From assembly GCA_001799575.1 (NCBI GenBank), contig MGTT01000015.1, forward strand, positions 175,403 to 239,402: DNA of 64,000 nt, given 5' to 3'. The DNA comes from Elusimicrobia bacterium GWA2_56_46 (GTDB lineage Bacteria > Elusimicrobiota > Elusimicrobia > Elusimicrobiales > UBA9959). Positions 36,002 through 44,882 of the stretch are shown here, piece after piece. Positions within the stretch are counted from its first letter, which is position 1. Each line of letters begins with the position of its first letter. The position numbers were made by a program, and so were the translations under genes. A model generated the notes under the pieces. That model had not been told where the DNA came from. It ran no database searches and was given only the letters and a program-made list of their open reading frames with translations.

Positions 36002-37291
36002 ATGAAAAACACTCTCTATAAGCACGCGCTGGCGGTTTGTTTGGCGGTTTTCCCTGCCGTCGCGCCGACCGGCCTGGGCGGATATTCCGCCTCAAGCGAC
36101 GTCGGACAAGAGAAAACGCAGGATGGTTCTCCGCCGGCGCCGGGGATGTCCGTTTCGGCAAAACTTTCGCGCGCCCCATACCTACAGAACATCCGTCAGG
36201 ACGGCGTGACTATACTCTGGCGCACGGCGGCGCCGGAAAAGGCCGCGGTATTCGTGGAAAGGGCGGACAGCGCCGGCCATGAAGGGCTGTTCACCGTGCC
36301 CGAGGCTGAGGCTTTCACCGAGCATGAAATAACCGTGCGGGGGCTGCTTCCCGGGACAAAATACCGCTATTGCGTGACGGCGCCCGACGGCGGCGTCCGC
36401 GGCGGAGGGACTTTCAGGACGGCTCCCGATCCCGGCGGCTCCGCGTTCAACTTCGTGGTTTGGGGCGACAACCAGAGTTCGCCGGACAAATTCTCGAAAA
36501 TATCGGCGGAGATGGCGGCCTTGCAGCCGGCTTTCGCCGTAGGCGTCGGCGATTATACCGATAACGGGAGCGATCCCGCGCGGTGGGGAAGGGAGCTTTT
36601 TTCCCCCGGCGGAGAATTCCTGGGATCCGTGCCCTCATTCCTTGCCGCGGGGAATCACGATTACGGGTTAAAGGGCGGCGAATGGGATTTTTCGCCCTCC
36701 GGCCCGGGGGCGCGGGAATTCCGCGCGGCGTTCCGCAATCCGGGAGGAAACCGCTTCTATTATTCCTTTGACTACGGCAACAGCCATTTTATCGTGCTGG
36801 ATCCCAACGAAAACCGTAGTTTTGCGTCCTTTGACGTGCCGCCGCAAAGCGCCCAGTATGACTGGCTGGTGCGCGACCTGGAGTCGGCGGATTCGCGCGG
36901 CGCCGGCTACATCTTCGTTTTCCTGCACCAACCTCCGTTCTCAACCTCCTGGGACGATACCTATTATGACGGAGAAGAGCTGCTGCGCAGGCACCTTGTG
37001 CCTTTGCTGGAGAAATACAAGGTCAGCCTCGTGTTCAGCGGACACGCCCACGTTTACGAAAGGGGCGCGCTGAACGGGGTCGCTTACGTCATTACCGGAG
37101 GAGCGGGAGGCGCGCTGGATTATGCCCAGCACAAACGCTGGGAGCACGTTTCAGTGGTTCTCCGCGAACACCATTTCATGCAGATCTCCGTGAACGGCGG
37201 CAGCCTGCTGGCGGAGGCCAGAGGCATAGACGGAAATATCCTGGACAGTTTCACGCTTAAAAAAAGGAACTCCGCTCCGGAGAGCCGGTAG
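36002..37291 (+). CDS. purple-acid-phosphatase-like metallophosphoesterase, 429 aa
   Basis: Signal peptide about 1-25, an N-terminal fibronectin-like domain (about 57-140, SRAPYLQNIRQDGVTILWRT), and a two-metal phosphoesterase core. Metal ligands read in order: D156 (WGDN), D184 and Y185 (GDY), N218 (GNHD), H309 (LHQPP), H348 and H350 (GHAH). The tyrosine is the charge-transfer ligand of purple acid phosphatases. A periplasmic or secreted phosphatase that may scavenge phosphate. The gene is convergent with ychF (17 bp apart), so it stands alone. Confidence 0.88.
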   Translation: MKNTLYKHALAVCLAVFPAVAPTGLGGYSASSDVGQEKTQDGSPPAPGMSVSAKLSRAPYLQNIRQDGVTILWRTAAPEKAAVFVERADSAGHEGLFTVPEAEAFTEHEITVRGLLPGTKYRYCVTAPDGGVRGGGTFRTAPDPGGSAFNFVVWGDNQSSPDKFSKISAEMAALQPAFAVGVGDYTDNGSDPARWGRELFSPGGEFLGSVPSFLAAGNHDYGLKGGEWDFSPSGPGAREFRAAFRNPGGNRFYYSFDYGNSHFIVLDPNENRSFASFDVPPQSAQYDWLVRDLESADSRGAGYIFVFLHQPPFSTSWDDTYYDGEELLRRHLVPLLEKYKVSLVFSGHAHVYERGALNGVAYVITGGAGGALDYAQHKRWEHVSVVLREHHFMQISVNGGSLLAEARGIDGNILDSFTLKKRNSAPESR

Positions 37292-37308
37292 AGGACTAAT
37301 AGTCCGGA

Positions 37309-38382
37309 TTACACGTTGAATTTGAAGAAGCAGACGTCGCCGTCCCGCATCACGTACTCTTTTCCTTCCGAGCGGATCAGGCCTTTTTCTTTCAGGGTTT
37401 TTTCGTCCCTGTACTTCATGATATCTTCGAAAGAGTAGACCTCGGCGCGGATGAAGCCTTTTTCAAAATCGGTATGAATGCGGCCGGCCGCCTGCGGCGC
37501 TTTAAGGCCCCGGCGCAGGCTCCAGGCGCGCACCTCGTCTTCGGAGCCGGCGGTAAAGAAGGAGATCAGATCCAGGAGTTTCTGCCCGGCCAGGATCATT
37601 TTTTCAAGGCCCGTGTATTCCTCGCCCAGATCTTTCAGGAACAGCGCTCTTTCCTCGTCGGGCAGTTCGATTATTTCAGACTCTATCTTCGCCGAAATTT
37701 CCACCAGGATGGCGCCGCGGGACTTCGCGAAATCGCGGAGTCTGGCCTGTACGGCGGCATTGGGGGTTTCGGAGGTGTTGGCAACGTAGAAAACAGGTTT
37801 GACGGTAAGCAGGTTGAAGTCCCTGACTTCCTCCGCGGTGTAGCCCGCTTCTTTCGCCGGTTTTCCCTCGGCCAGCAGTTTCCTGATGACTTCCAGCTTT
37901 TCCTGCCGGTCTTTGGCTTCCTTGGCGCCGGAACGCACGGCGCCGGTGTTCTTGTCTATCATCTTGTCCACCGCTTCAAGGTCGGCCAGCATCAGTTCGG
38001 TCTCTATCACCTCGATGTCGCGGATCGGATCCACTTCGCCCAGCACGTGCACCACGTCCGGGTTGTCGAATACGCGCACCACCTGCACTATGGCGTCCAC
38101 CTCGCGGATGTTCGCCAGGAACTTGTTGCCGAGCCCTTCGCCTTTCGAGGCGCCCTTCACCAGACCGGCGATATCCACGAACTTTATATAGGACGGGACT
38201 TTCTTCGGCGGCTTGAAAATTTCAAAAAGCGCGTCCAGCCGCTTGTCGGGGATCGGCACCACTCCCACATTCGGATCGATGGTGGTAAAAGGGTAGTTGG
38301 AGGAAGCCGCGCCCGCTTTGGTCAGAGCGTTGAACAGTGTGGACTTTCCGACGTTGGGTAATCCCACGATGCCTATTTCCAT
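37309..38382 (-). CDS. ychF: ribosome-binding ATPase YchF, 357 aa
   Basis: Obg-family protein of the YchF branch, which prefers ATP. P-loop GLPNVGKST (7-15), [30 protein letters not shown], and NTSE in the place of the usual NKxD, the signature of ATP rather than GTP specificity. C-terminal TGS domain ([22 protein letters not shown]). Associates with ribosomes and stress responses. Normal length. Confidence 0.95.
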   Translation of the reverse strand: MEIGIVGLPNVGKSTLFNALTKAGAASSNYPFTTIDPNVGVVPIPDKRLDALFEIFKPPKKVPSYIKFVDIAGLVKGASKGEGLGNKFLANIREVDAIVQVVRVFDNPDVVHVLGEVDPIRDIEVIETELMLADLEAVDKMIDKNTGAVRSGAKEAKDRQEKLEVIRKLLAEGKPAKEAGYTAEEVRDFNLLTVKPVFYVANTSETPNAAVQARLRDFAKSRGAILVEISAKIESEIIELPDEERALFLKDLGEEYTGLEKMILAGQKLLDLISFFTAGSEDEVRAWSLRRGLKAPQAAGRIHTDFEKGFIRAEVYSFEDIMKYRDEKTLKEKGLIRSEGKEYVMRDGDVCFFKFNV

Positions 38383-38461
38383 AGTTTTAAATCCGTACCT
38401 TTAGACAATGATATCAATTTCCCGGCCGCGAAAGTAATACCGGCGGATCCGGGGTTTGATA

Positions 38462-38491
38462 TTGACCGGGAGATTTCCCAAATTATATATT
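38462..38491 (+). promoter_or_regulatory. promoter of the HtrA-like protease gene
   Basis: TTGACC (38462-38467) and TATATT (38486-38491) with an 18-base spacer. The intervening GGGAGATTTCCC is a short palindrome between the boxes, a possible regulator site. Confidence 0.5.
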
Positions 38492-38545
38492 GCATTTAAC
38501 AGGCGGTTATGCCCGCCCGGTACGCTGCCGATGGAGGTATTGCCA

Positions 38546-39940
38546 ATGAAAAAAACATTATTCATATCCCTCTCGCTGGTTTTCTGCGCCCCCGCCGGAG
38601 CGCAGAACGAGGCTTTCAATATCCAGCGGGTTTTTAACGCGGTCGCGGACAAGGCGAAGCCGGCCGTGGTCAGCCTCAAGGTCGTGCGGGAGGAAGAAGA
38701 AACCCTGGTGGAACCGGAGTTCTACTTCGGCTACGTAGTTCCCAGAGAGCGGACTTACCGGTATGATATCCAGGGTCTGGGATCCGGATTTATCATAGAT
38801 CCGGAAGGCAGCGTCCTTACGAATTATCATGTGGTTGAGGGAGCTTCCCGCATCCGGGTCTCCCTGCTGGACTCCGGCGGAAAGGAGAGAACCTATATGG
38901 CGTCCGTAGCCGGGGGCGATCCCGCGCTTGACCTTGCCGTCCTCAAAATAAAGTCGCGCGATAAGTTTCCGTACTTGGAACTGGACTACTCCGGCAAAGT
39001 CAAGGTCGGAGATTTTGCGATAGCCGTCGGATATCCGTTCGGATTCGGGCAGACGGTCACCTCGGGTATCATTTCCGCGCTGAACGCGGGCATTAAGCTG
39101 GAGGGGCGTAAATATTCGAAACTTATACAGACCGACGCCGCGATCAACCAGGGGAATTCGGGCGGGCCGCTGCTCAGTCTGGACGGAAAGGTTATAGGAG
39201 TGAATGCCGCTATTTTTTCCCCATCCGGAGCTTTTGCCGGCATAGGTTTCGCCATCCCCTCCACGGAAGTGAGGAGGGTGCTGGCCGATATTACCGCCGG
39301 CCGGCGGGTCAGGCGGGGCTGGCTGGGCGTTTCTATCGCGGCCCTCGACCCTCTGATGGCGTCAAGGCTGGGGCTGAAAGTGACCGCGGGCGGGATCGTG
39401 AACGCGGTGGCCGAAGGTTCGCCCGCTTACGAGGCCGGCATTGTCAGGGGCGACGTCATAACGGCATGCGACGGGGAGGCGGTGGAGACGGAGGAGGATC
39501 TTTTTTATAAGACCTATACCCGCCGCCCGGGCGACCAGGTGGAATTGACTTATATAAGCAAAGGAACGGAGAAAAAAGAAAAGATAACGCTGGCCGAGCG
39601 TCCCGCGCGCGACGCGGGCGTGGTCTACACTTCGGGCAGGGAGCCGAAAGCCGGCGGGGCGCGGAAGGCGGAGGGTTACTCCTGGGAGGGGCTGAGCCTG
39701 CGGTTTGCGGAAAGAGGCGCCGTGGTCGATCGGATCGATCCCGCCTCAAAACTGTTCGGATATCTGCGCCGCGGAGATCTGATCCGGGCGGTGAACAAAG
39801 CCGCGGTCTCTTCGGCCGCCGATCTGCCGGACGTTTTCGGCGCGGCGAAAGTGTCCGAGGGCGTAGTGTTCGATCTGGAGCGCGGCGGGGAAGGAATGTT
39901 CCTCAGCGTCCAGGCGAAGTATGTCCCGGACGCCCGCTGA
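38546..39940 (+). CDS. HtrA/DegP-type periplasmic serine protease, 464 aa
   Basis: Start ATG 38546 has GGAGG 8 bp upstream and a signal peptide (MKKTLFISLSLVFCAPAGA); a longer frame lacks these. Trypsin fold with triad H95 (TNYHVVEG), D129 (ALDLAVLK), S205 (GNSGGP). Two PDZ domains follow (about 270-360 and 375-460). It degrades or refolds misfolded envelope proteins. The region from about 335 to 375 (KAGGARKAEGYSWE) links the PDZ domains. Single gene with own promoter and a hairpin behind it. Confidence 0.93.
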   Translation: MKKTLFISLSLVFCAPAGAQNEAFNIQRVFNAVADKAKPAVVSLKVVREEEETLVEPEFYFGYVVPRERTYRYDIQGLGSGFIIDPEGSVLTNYHVVEGASRIRVSLLDSGGKERTYMASVAGGDPALDLAVLKIKSRDKFPYLELDYSGKVKVGDFAIAVGYPFGFGQTVTSGIISALNAGIKLEGRKYSKLIQTDAAINQGNSGGPLLSLDGKVIGVNAAIFSPSGAFAGIGFAIPSTEVRRVLADITAGRRVRRGWLGVSIAALDPLMASRLGLKVTAGGIVNAVAEGSPAYEAGIVRGDVITACDGEAVETEEDLFYKTYTRRPGDQVELTYISKGTEKKEKITLAERPARDAGVVYTSGREPKAGGARKAEGYSWEGLSLRFAERGAVVDRIDPASKLFGYLRRGDLIRAVNKAAVSSAADLPDVFGAAKVSEGVVFDLERGGEGMFLSVQAKYVPDAR

Positions 39941-39949
39941 TGGAAATAA

Positions 39950-39980
39950 AAAGCCGGTCACTCATTGAGAAACCGGCTTT
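39950..39980 (-). terminator. terminator of the tRNA-Thr/tRNA-Glu unit
   Basis: AAAGCCGGT and ACCGGCTTT form a 9-bp stem with a 13-base loop. On the minus strand it is followed by TTATTT, right after tRNA-Glu. It may also stop plus-strand transcripts from the protease gene, though with a weak T-tract. Confidence 0.7.
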
Positions 39981-39994
39981 CCGCCCGGAAATTG

Positions 39995-40071
39995 TGGCGG
40001 CCTGTACGGGATTTGAACCCGTGATCTCTGCCTTGAGAGGGCAGCGTCCTAGGCCGCTAGACGAACAGGCC
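39995..40071 (-). tRNA. tRNA-Glu (CTC)
   Basis: Acceptor GGCCTGT/ACAGGCC, anticodon loop CTCTCAA with CTC, T-arm GGGTTCAAATCCC. Discriminator G and an encoded CCA (39995-39997). Confidence 0.95.
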
Positions 40072-40081
40072 GTATAATGAG

Positions 40082-40110
40082 ATTCTACAAAATTAAGCGC
40101 CGCCGGACAA
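40082..40110 (-). promoter_or_regulatory. promoter of tRNA-Glu
   Basis: On the minus strand TTGTCC and TAGAAT are separated by 17 bases; the -10 ends 11 bases before the tRNA. A similar TAGAAT (40204-40209) sits upstream of tRNA-Thr, so each tRNA may have its own promoter. Confidence 0.5.
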
Positions 40111-40117
40111 TAAAATC

Positions 40118-40189
40118 AGCCGATGGCCGGGATTGAACCGGCGACCTACCGCTTACAAGGCGGTTGCTCTACCGCTGAGCTACATCGGC
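40118..40189 (-). tRNA. tRNA-Thr (TGT)
   Basis: Acceptor GCCGATG/CATCGGC, anticodon loop CTTGTAA with TGT, T-arm CCGGTTCAATCCCGG. The discriminator reads T, where most bacterial threonine tRNAs have A; CCA is not encoded. Confidence 0.93.
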
Positions 40190-40224
40190 GCGTTTCATCG
40201 ACAATTCTACAATATTTGAGGGAG

Positions 40225-40281
40225 GGGGACGCTGCTTCCAAACTTCCTAATTTAGTTTGGAAGTTTGGAAGCAGCGTCCCC
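40225..40281. repeat. 57-bp palindrome, copy A
   Basis: Arms of 23 bp starting GGGGACGCTGCTTCC around an 11-base AT-rich loop (TAATTTAGTTT), perfect in this copy. Upstream of the Fic gene. REP-like: it resembles repeats moved by REP-associated transposases, none of which is seen here. Confidence 0.8.
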
Positions 40282-40342
40282 TGATTGACCGCAAAAACCT
40301 AATCGAATATAATCTTATATAGTTGAAATATAGGGTTCGCAT

Positions 40343-41404
40343 ATGACTACAAATAGGCGGTTTGAACAAAGAATTAAGAATATCCCGGCTGACATCTGGA
40401 GCAAATTTTCGCGGATCGACGAATTAAAGGGCCAATGGATCGCGGGGGCGAGATTAAGTCCGCAAGTCTTGGGCCGCCTTAAACGGTCGGTTTTGATCAC
40501 CTCGACCGGCGCTTCCACCCGCATTGAAGGCGCCAAGCTGTCTGATGAGGATGTGGAAAAGCTTATGCGCGGGCTTTCAGTTCAAAGATTCTCGGACCGC
40601 GACAAACAGGAAGTATCCGGCTACTATGAACTACTGGAAAACGTTTTTGATTCATGGAAACGGATCAGTTTCAGCGAAAGCACTATAAAACATTTCCATA
40701 AGGAACTTTTAAAGTACGCCGAAAAAGACGAACAGCACCGGGGGGAATACAAGAAAAAGGAAAATGTGGTTAAGATGGTCGATTCTGTCGGAAAGCCGAT
40801 AGCCACGCTTTTTGAAACAACGTCGGCTTACCTGACCCCGAAAGAAATGCAGGAACTCACGGAGTGGACCAGGGACGCGCTTGTTGAACGAAAATATCAC
40901 CCGCTTCTTATTGTCGGCAATTTTATAGTGGAGTTTTTGAATATTCATCCGTTTGAAGACGGCAATGGCCGGGTTTCCCGTATCCTTACCAATCTTTTAT
41001 TGCTTAAAGAGGGATATTTGTATATGCCGTATGTCTCGCATGAAAAGCTGGTAGAGGATAATAAGTCGGACTATTATCTCGCTCTGCGCAAGAGTCAGAA
41101 GACGGTAAAAACCGGGCAAGAGGATATTACCCCCTGGATGGAATTCTTTTTGTCTGTTTTTCTTAAGCAGTCTGAAATGGCGATCGAACTTCTTTCCAGG
41201 GAGAATGTTGAGAAGATCTTGTCTCCGAAGCAGCTTGCGATCTGGCACTATTTACAAACGGTGAAAGAAGCCGCTCCCAAAGATATCGCCCGGAACACAA
41301 AGGTTGCCCGCCCTACCGTAAATCAGGCGATAGACAGACTGCTCCGGCTTAAAAGGATCGAGCGTCTCGGTCTCGGCAGAAGTACGCGCTATAAGAAAAC
41401 ATAA
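40343..41404 (+). CDS. Fic-domain AMP-transferase with winged-helix tail, 353 aa
   Basis: Fic motif HPFEDGNGRVSR with catalytic H202. The N-terminal inhibitory motif S58-TRI-E62-G63 makes it a class II Fic protein, autoinhibited by its own alpha-helix. These enzymes move AMP from ATP onto target proteins. The C-terminal ~65 residues (SPKQLAIWHYLQTVKEAAPKDIA..RPTVNQAIDRLLRLKRIERLG) form a winged helix, suggesting autoregulation or DNA binding. Base composition is clearly lower in GC than the neighbours. It sits between two copies of the 57-bp palindrome beside tRNA genes, which suggests acquisition by transfer. Confidence 0.9.
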   Translation: MTTNRRFEQRIKNIPADIWSKFSRIDELKGQWIAGARLSPQVLGRLKRSVLITSTGASTRIEGAKLSDEDVEKLMRGLSVQRFSDRDKQEVSGYYELLENVFDSWKRISFSESTIKHFHKELLKYAEKDEQHRGEYKKKENVVKMVDSVGKPIATLFETTSAYLTPKEMQELTEWTRDALVERKYHPLLIVGNFIVEFLNIHPFEDGNGRVSRILTNLLLLKEGYLYMPYVSHEKLVEDNKSDYYLALRKSQKTVKTGQEDITPWMEFFLSVFLKQSEMAIELLSRENVEKILSPKQLAIWHYLQTVKEAAPKDIARNTKVARPTVNQAIDRLLRLKRIERLGLGRSTRYKKT

Positions 41405-41412
41405 GCAAGGAT

Positions 41413-41469
41413 GGGGACGCTGCTTCCTATCTTCCTAATTTAGTCTGGAAGTTTGGAAGCAGCGTCCCC
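41413..41469. repeat. 57-bp palindrome, copy B
   Basis: Same element between the Fic and Omp85-like genes. The left arm has TAT where the others have AAA, creating mismatches in the stem. Confidence 0.8.
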
Positions 41470-41481
41470 TGAATACCGAAT

Positions 41482-42834
41482 ATGAAACAGCGCCACGTCT
41501 TTATAGTGCTTGTTCTGTGCCTTGTTTTTGATTCTTCCCGCGCCGGCGCGGAGAGCGCGCGGATAAACAAGATCTCATTCAGCGGTAACCGTGTTTCCGA
41601 AAACGTCCTGCGCTCCGCCATTCCGATTAAAGGGGGGAGCGAACTGACCCAGCGGGCGCTGGAAGACACCTACGCCGCCCTTTATTCCATGAAGCTTTTT
41701 AAATCGGTGGAGATTTCCACTGTTTCCGCCGGGGAGGGGCTGGCGGATGTGCGTATCACCGCTGAAGACGGCTGGTATCTGCTGCCTTTTCCTTTCGCCT
41801 TTTCCGGCCCGGCCGGGGCCTCGGCCGGGCTTTTCCTGGTTTCCAGGAACATCTTCAGGCGGGCGGAGACGATCTCCGTGTCGGGCGCGACGGCCGGAAC
41901 GGGAGGGAGCGCGTCCGTTTTTTTTGAGAAAAACGAGCATTTCGTCAGGTTCTTTCATTCGGAGCTGGATGCCGGAGAATGCCGTTACGCGGATGGCGCC
42001 TACAGCCCGGAGCGTGGCACGCGCAAGCCGGGCGACGCCGGGGAATTCCTGAAATACGGCGCGATAGCCGCCCTGTACGGGCGGCGCAGACAAACCAACT
42101 CCCTTTCCGTGGGTTTTCCCTTATGGCGCCGCGGAGGCAGAACCGCGCTCAGCGCCGCGTTGGGTTATACCGGGGAGAAAAATACATACGATGATGGACT
42201 GCGGGCCTTTCATGGCGGTGGCCGGACCGGCAGCGTTTCATTGGGGCTCAAGGCCGGCGGCGCCGGGGAAAAAAGGGACGACCTGGGGGTGATCTTCGGG
42301 CTGGGGCTGGCGGATCTGGATAAACGTCTTCAGCGGCGGACAAAAGCCGAAAACAGGTGGGGGGCGGGCCTGACCGTGTCGAACGGCGGCGCCTGGACCG
42401 GAGCGGATTACGCTTTTTCCAAAGCCGCGCTGTCGCTGGAAAATTCCACCGTCTGGGGCAGGGGGAGCAGATTTTCGCTGCGCTGCGCAGCGGCGTTTTC
42501 GGCCAACGCCCCCGAAAGCCAGTTGTTCGCCACCGGCAGGGAAATGGGTCTTATGGGTCAATATGCCAGGGAATTCCGGGCCCAAAGAATGACGAGCTTA
42601 GGCGCCTTATTTTCAAAACCTATTTACGCCTCGCGCCGGGGAATTTTGCAGGCTTCGGTTTTCGCCGAAGCCGCTTTCGACCCGGCCGACTATCCGGCGA
42701 CAGCCCAGAAAGGCGCGGGGATTTCACTGTATTACAGGTTCTGGCGCTTTCCGCTGCCGCTGGGACTGAGCCAGACCTACAGCTTCAGGGACAGGAACGC
42801 GCAGCTCTCAGCCGCCATAGGCGGTCGTTTCTGA
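41482..42834 (+). CDS. Omp85/BamA-like outer membrane protein with one POTRA domain, 450 aa
   Basis: Signal peptide about 1-23, one POTRA-like domain (about 28-95: ARINKISFSGNRVSENVLRSAIP...FKSVEISTVSAGEGLADVRITAEDGW), then alternating beta-strand segments to the C-terminal aromatic residue (AAIGGRF). That fits a small 16-stranded barrel, possibly of the short POTRA-barrel group rather than full BamA (which has about five POTRA domains and about 800 residues). Substrate unknown: it could insert or export proteins, or be a lipid channel. Flanked by palindromes B and C. Confidence 0.75.
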   Translation: MKQRHVFIVLVLCLVFDSSRAGAESARINKISFSGNRVSENVLRSAIPIKGGSELTQRALEDTYAALYSMKLFKSVEISTVSAGEGLADVRITAEDGWYLLPFPFAFSGPAGASAGLFLVSRNIFRRAETISVSGATAGTGGSASVFFEKNEHFVRFFHSELDAGECRYADGAYSPERGTRKPGDAGEFLKYGAIAALYGRRRQTNSLSVGFPLWRRGGRTALSAALGYTGEKNTYDDGLRAFHGGGRTGSVSLGLKAGGAGEKRDDLGVIFGLGLADLDKRLQRRTKAENRWGAGLTVSNGGAWTGADYAFSKAALSLENSTVWGRGSRFSLRCAAAFSANAPESQLFATGREMGLMGQYAREFRAQRMTSLGALFSKPIYASRRGILQASVFAEAAFDPADYPATAQKGAGISLYYRFWRFPLPLGLSQTYSFRDRNAQLSAAIGGRF

Positions 42835-42838
42835 GGAG

Positions 42839-42895
42839 GGGGACGCTGCTTCCAAACTTCCTAATTTAATTTGGAAGTTTGGAAGCAGCGTCCCC
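42839..42895. repeat. 57-bp palindrome, copy C
   Basis: Nearly the same as copy A, with loop TAATTTAATTT. Its last base is the first base of the radical SAM stop codon, so it also lies between two convergent genes. Confidence 0.8.
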
Positions 42896-44358
42896 TACGA
42901 CATGCGCAGCCCGGGGGGGGCGTGCGGGCAGTTAGGAGAAGGGGCATGGAAAGATTTGTAGGTCGCCAGGGCGTCCCTGAAGCATCGTCCGTAAATTTCA
43001 TGGCACTCGGTAAACTCTTTGCATTCCCCGCAGGCAACGCCGCGGAATTGTTCCTGCGGCGGAGATAGAAAATTTTTCATTTCGTCCGATCCCCAGATCT
43101 CCATAATGGAGCGCTCTTTCACTGAACCTATCACATACGGCGCCGTTTGGGGGACTTGCTCGCATAAAACCACATCCCCGTTCGGGGTAATGGTCATGGA
43201 AGTAGTTCCACCCGAACAATGAGCTCTTTCTTTCCATCTCCCGAGCTTCTGTTCCGTAGTCATTGAGGAGTAGTCAAGGATGTCCGCGCCGCAGGACAGC
43301 CCGTTCCAGTTCAGTTCATTTTTTAAAGCTTCGATCTTCTGTTTCAGCCGATCGATCTGGGCGGGAGACAAAAACTTGGAATCTTCGTGGCGATACATGG
43401 AACGTCCGTAGCCGGTGATATGGGATTTTTTGACGCCCAGAAGAAAAAGCCGCTTCATTAAAGCGGGAACCTCTTCCACATTTATGGGGAGGCAGACGGT
43501 ATTTGTCCTTACCGATAAGCCCCGCTCAAGCAGGTTTTCTATCGAGCGCAGAGCTTTTTCCCCGTAACCGGGGCGGTTCACCATCCTGTCGGCGCCGGCG
43601 GTGACGCCGTCAACGCTGATCTGGATCTCCGCGAAGCCGCGCATCCCTATCTCCGCGAGCGTTTTCGCCTTTTTTTTGGAGATGTAACTTTTAGTCGGGA
43701 TAAGGAATTTTATTCCCCGGAGGATCATTCTTTCCAATAACAGTTCGATCCCAGGATAGGTAAGAGGATCTCCCCCGCTGAACATTACTATATCAATGCC
43801 CGACTCGTACGCCTCGTCGATAAGATCTAGCCACCGCCGCGCGGTCAGGCGCTCGGCCGCAGGGATGGGTTTTCTCTCCGCGTAGCAATACAGGCAGTCC
43901 ACGCGGCAGGCGTGGGAGGGCATAATGATCAGGCTCAACGGCGCCGCGAGACGGCTTGATTCCGATTTTTTCAGCGCCTGATCTGTGTTTAATTTCCGGA
44001 TGAACTTTTCCGGCGGATATAGCGTAAAATCACCGCCGCCGCCGTTCCCCGGCCTTTTCTCCAGGAAAGCTTTGCCGGGTTCCGCGTTGGACAGTTTTAT
44101 CAGACAATCCAGAATGTTTTTTGCGGTTCCCGGCTTTAGGCTGAACAGCTCTTCAAGCGCCGCCTCCGCTTCCCTCAGGGTGCGCCTGCCGTCAAGCAGC
44201 GTGAGGGCCGCTCCGTGAGGGGCCGGCAGCGTTCTCCAGGAAGAAACCTCGTCCGTGCTGAAAGGATAGAGGATGCAGCGATCCTTGTCCGGCCGTATGT
44301 GATATTTATCCGAGACGACGACAATATCATCCTGGTCATATTCCCCGGCTTTCAGCAT
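42895..44358 (-). CDS. radical SAM/SPASM maturase with PqqD-like N-terminus (RiPP modification), 487 aa
   Basis: The N-terminal ~95 residues (DIVVVSDKYHIRPDK..LYPFSTDEVSSWRTL..LLDGRRTLREAEAALEELF) look like a PqqD/RRE leader-binding domain. The radical SAM core carries C151, C155 and C158 (CRVDCLYC), then FSGGDPL and IQISVDG. The C-terminal ~140 residues are a SPASM-type domain with extra cysteines (CSGGTTSMTITPNGDVVLC, CGECKEFTEC, C463 region) for auxiliary iron-sulfur clusters. This architecture is typical of enzymes that make thioether, C-C or similar cross-links in peptides. GGAG ribosome site; the precursor-like gene lies 98 bp upstream on the same strand. The modification itself cannot be told from sequence. 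Confidence 0.9.
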   Translation of the reverse strand: MLKAGEYDQDDIVVVSDKYHIRPDKDRCILYPFSTDEVSSWRTLPAPHGAALTLLDGRRTLREAEAALEELFSLKPGTAKNILDCLIKLSNAEPGKAFLEKRPGNGGGGDFTLYPPEKFIRKLNTDQALKKSESSRLAAPLSLIIMPSHACRVDCLYCYAERKPIPAAERLTARRWLDLIDEAYESGIDIVMFSGGDPLTYPGIELLLERMILRGIKFLIPTKSYISKKKAKTLAEIGMRGFAEIQISVDGVTAGADRMVNRPGYGEKALRSIENLLERGLSVRTNTVCLPINVEEVPALMKRLFLLGVKKSHITGYGRSMYRHEDSKFLSPAQIDRLKQKIEALKNELNWNGLSCGADILDYSSMTTEQKLGRWKERAHCSGGTTSMTITPNGDVVLCEQVPQTAPYVIGSVKERSIMEIWGSDEMKNFLSPPQEQFRGVACGECKEFTECHEIYGRCFRDALATYKSFHAPSPNCPHAPPGLRMS

Positions 44359-44456
44359 ATGATACTCCGGCCTGAGCGGGCCCCGTTCGCATTGCGCGCA
44401 GTTGTACCGTCAGCGGGCTGAAATCCAGTCCGCTTTCTCTGGGACAGGCTCTGCGA

Positions 44457-44882
44457 TCAGCTGCCGGTAACCGCGCTGGTGCAGAAAGAGCAGCCGCTTG
44501 TGCAGCGCGAGATGCATTCGGAATCGCAGCCGGTCACGCAGGTAGTGCATGAGGGGCGCATGCAGAACTCCAGGCCCTGGTTCGCAAAGATGTTTTTCAC
44601 TTTCGCTTTCAAATCTTTGCTGTCGACGAGAGCTTTGATCTTTGCCGTGTCCAGGGCTGCGCCGTCTTTCTCCTGCCCGAGCAGAAGATCTATTTTCAGT
44701 ATTTGATTTTCCTTGTGCAGCGCTTCCGCCAGAATAGCGCTTTTCTTGGCCTCGGCATCCGGGACTTTCTGGCGGTGCAGCTCAAGATCCTGGATGGATT
44801 TCTCCAGCAAAGCCATCTCCCCCGCCAATTCCGTCCGCCGGGCCGTAAGTGTGTTTTTTTCTTCCTGATTCAGTCGGTTCAT
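44457..44882 (-). CDS. putative cysteine-rich RiPP precursor, 141 aa
   Basis: Residues 1-105 are a charged, cysteine-free, coiled-coil-like leader (NRLNQEEKNTLTARRTELAG...LKAKVKNIFANQG). The last 35 hold all eight cysteines: C107, C112, C115, C119, C123, C127, C131, C134. The middle five are exactly four residues apart, separated by Ser, Thr, Gly and Asp. The radical SAM/SPASM enzyme is the next gene, which is the usual order precursor then maturase. A GGGGGG site precedes the ATG and a TATAAG box lies near 44907. A hairpin GCGG-A-CTG..CAG-C-CCGC (44413-44433) between the two genes could be an attenuator. An alternative is a metal-binding or structural protein; the length is at the long end for a precursor. 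Confidence 0.6.
   Translation of the reverse strand: MNRLNQEEKNTLTARRTELAGEMALLEKSIQDLELHRQKVPDAEAKKSAILAEALHKENQILKIDLLLGQEKDGAALDTAKIKALVDSKDLKAKVKNIFANQGLEFCMRPSCTTCVTGCDSECISRCTSGCSFCTSAVTGS

Noticed and set aside
37292..37308. Terminator at GGACTAATAGTCC between the phosphatase and ychF
   Set aside because: A 5-bp stem with no T-run on either strand is too weak to call.
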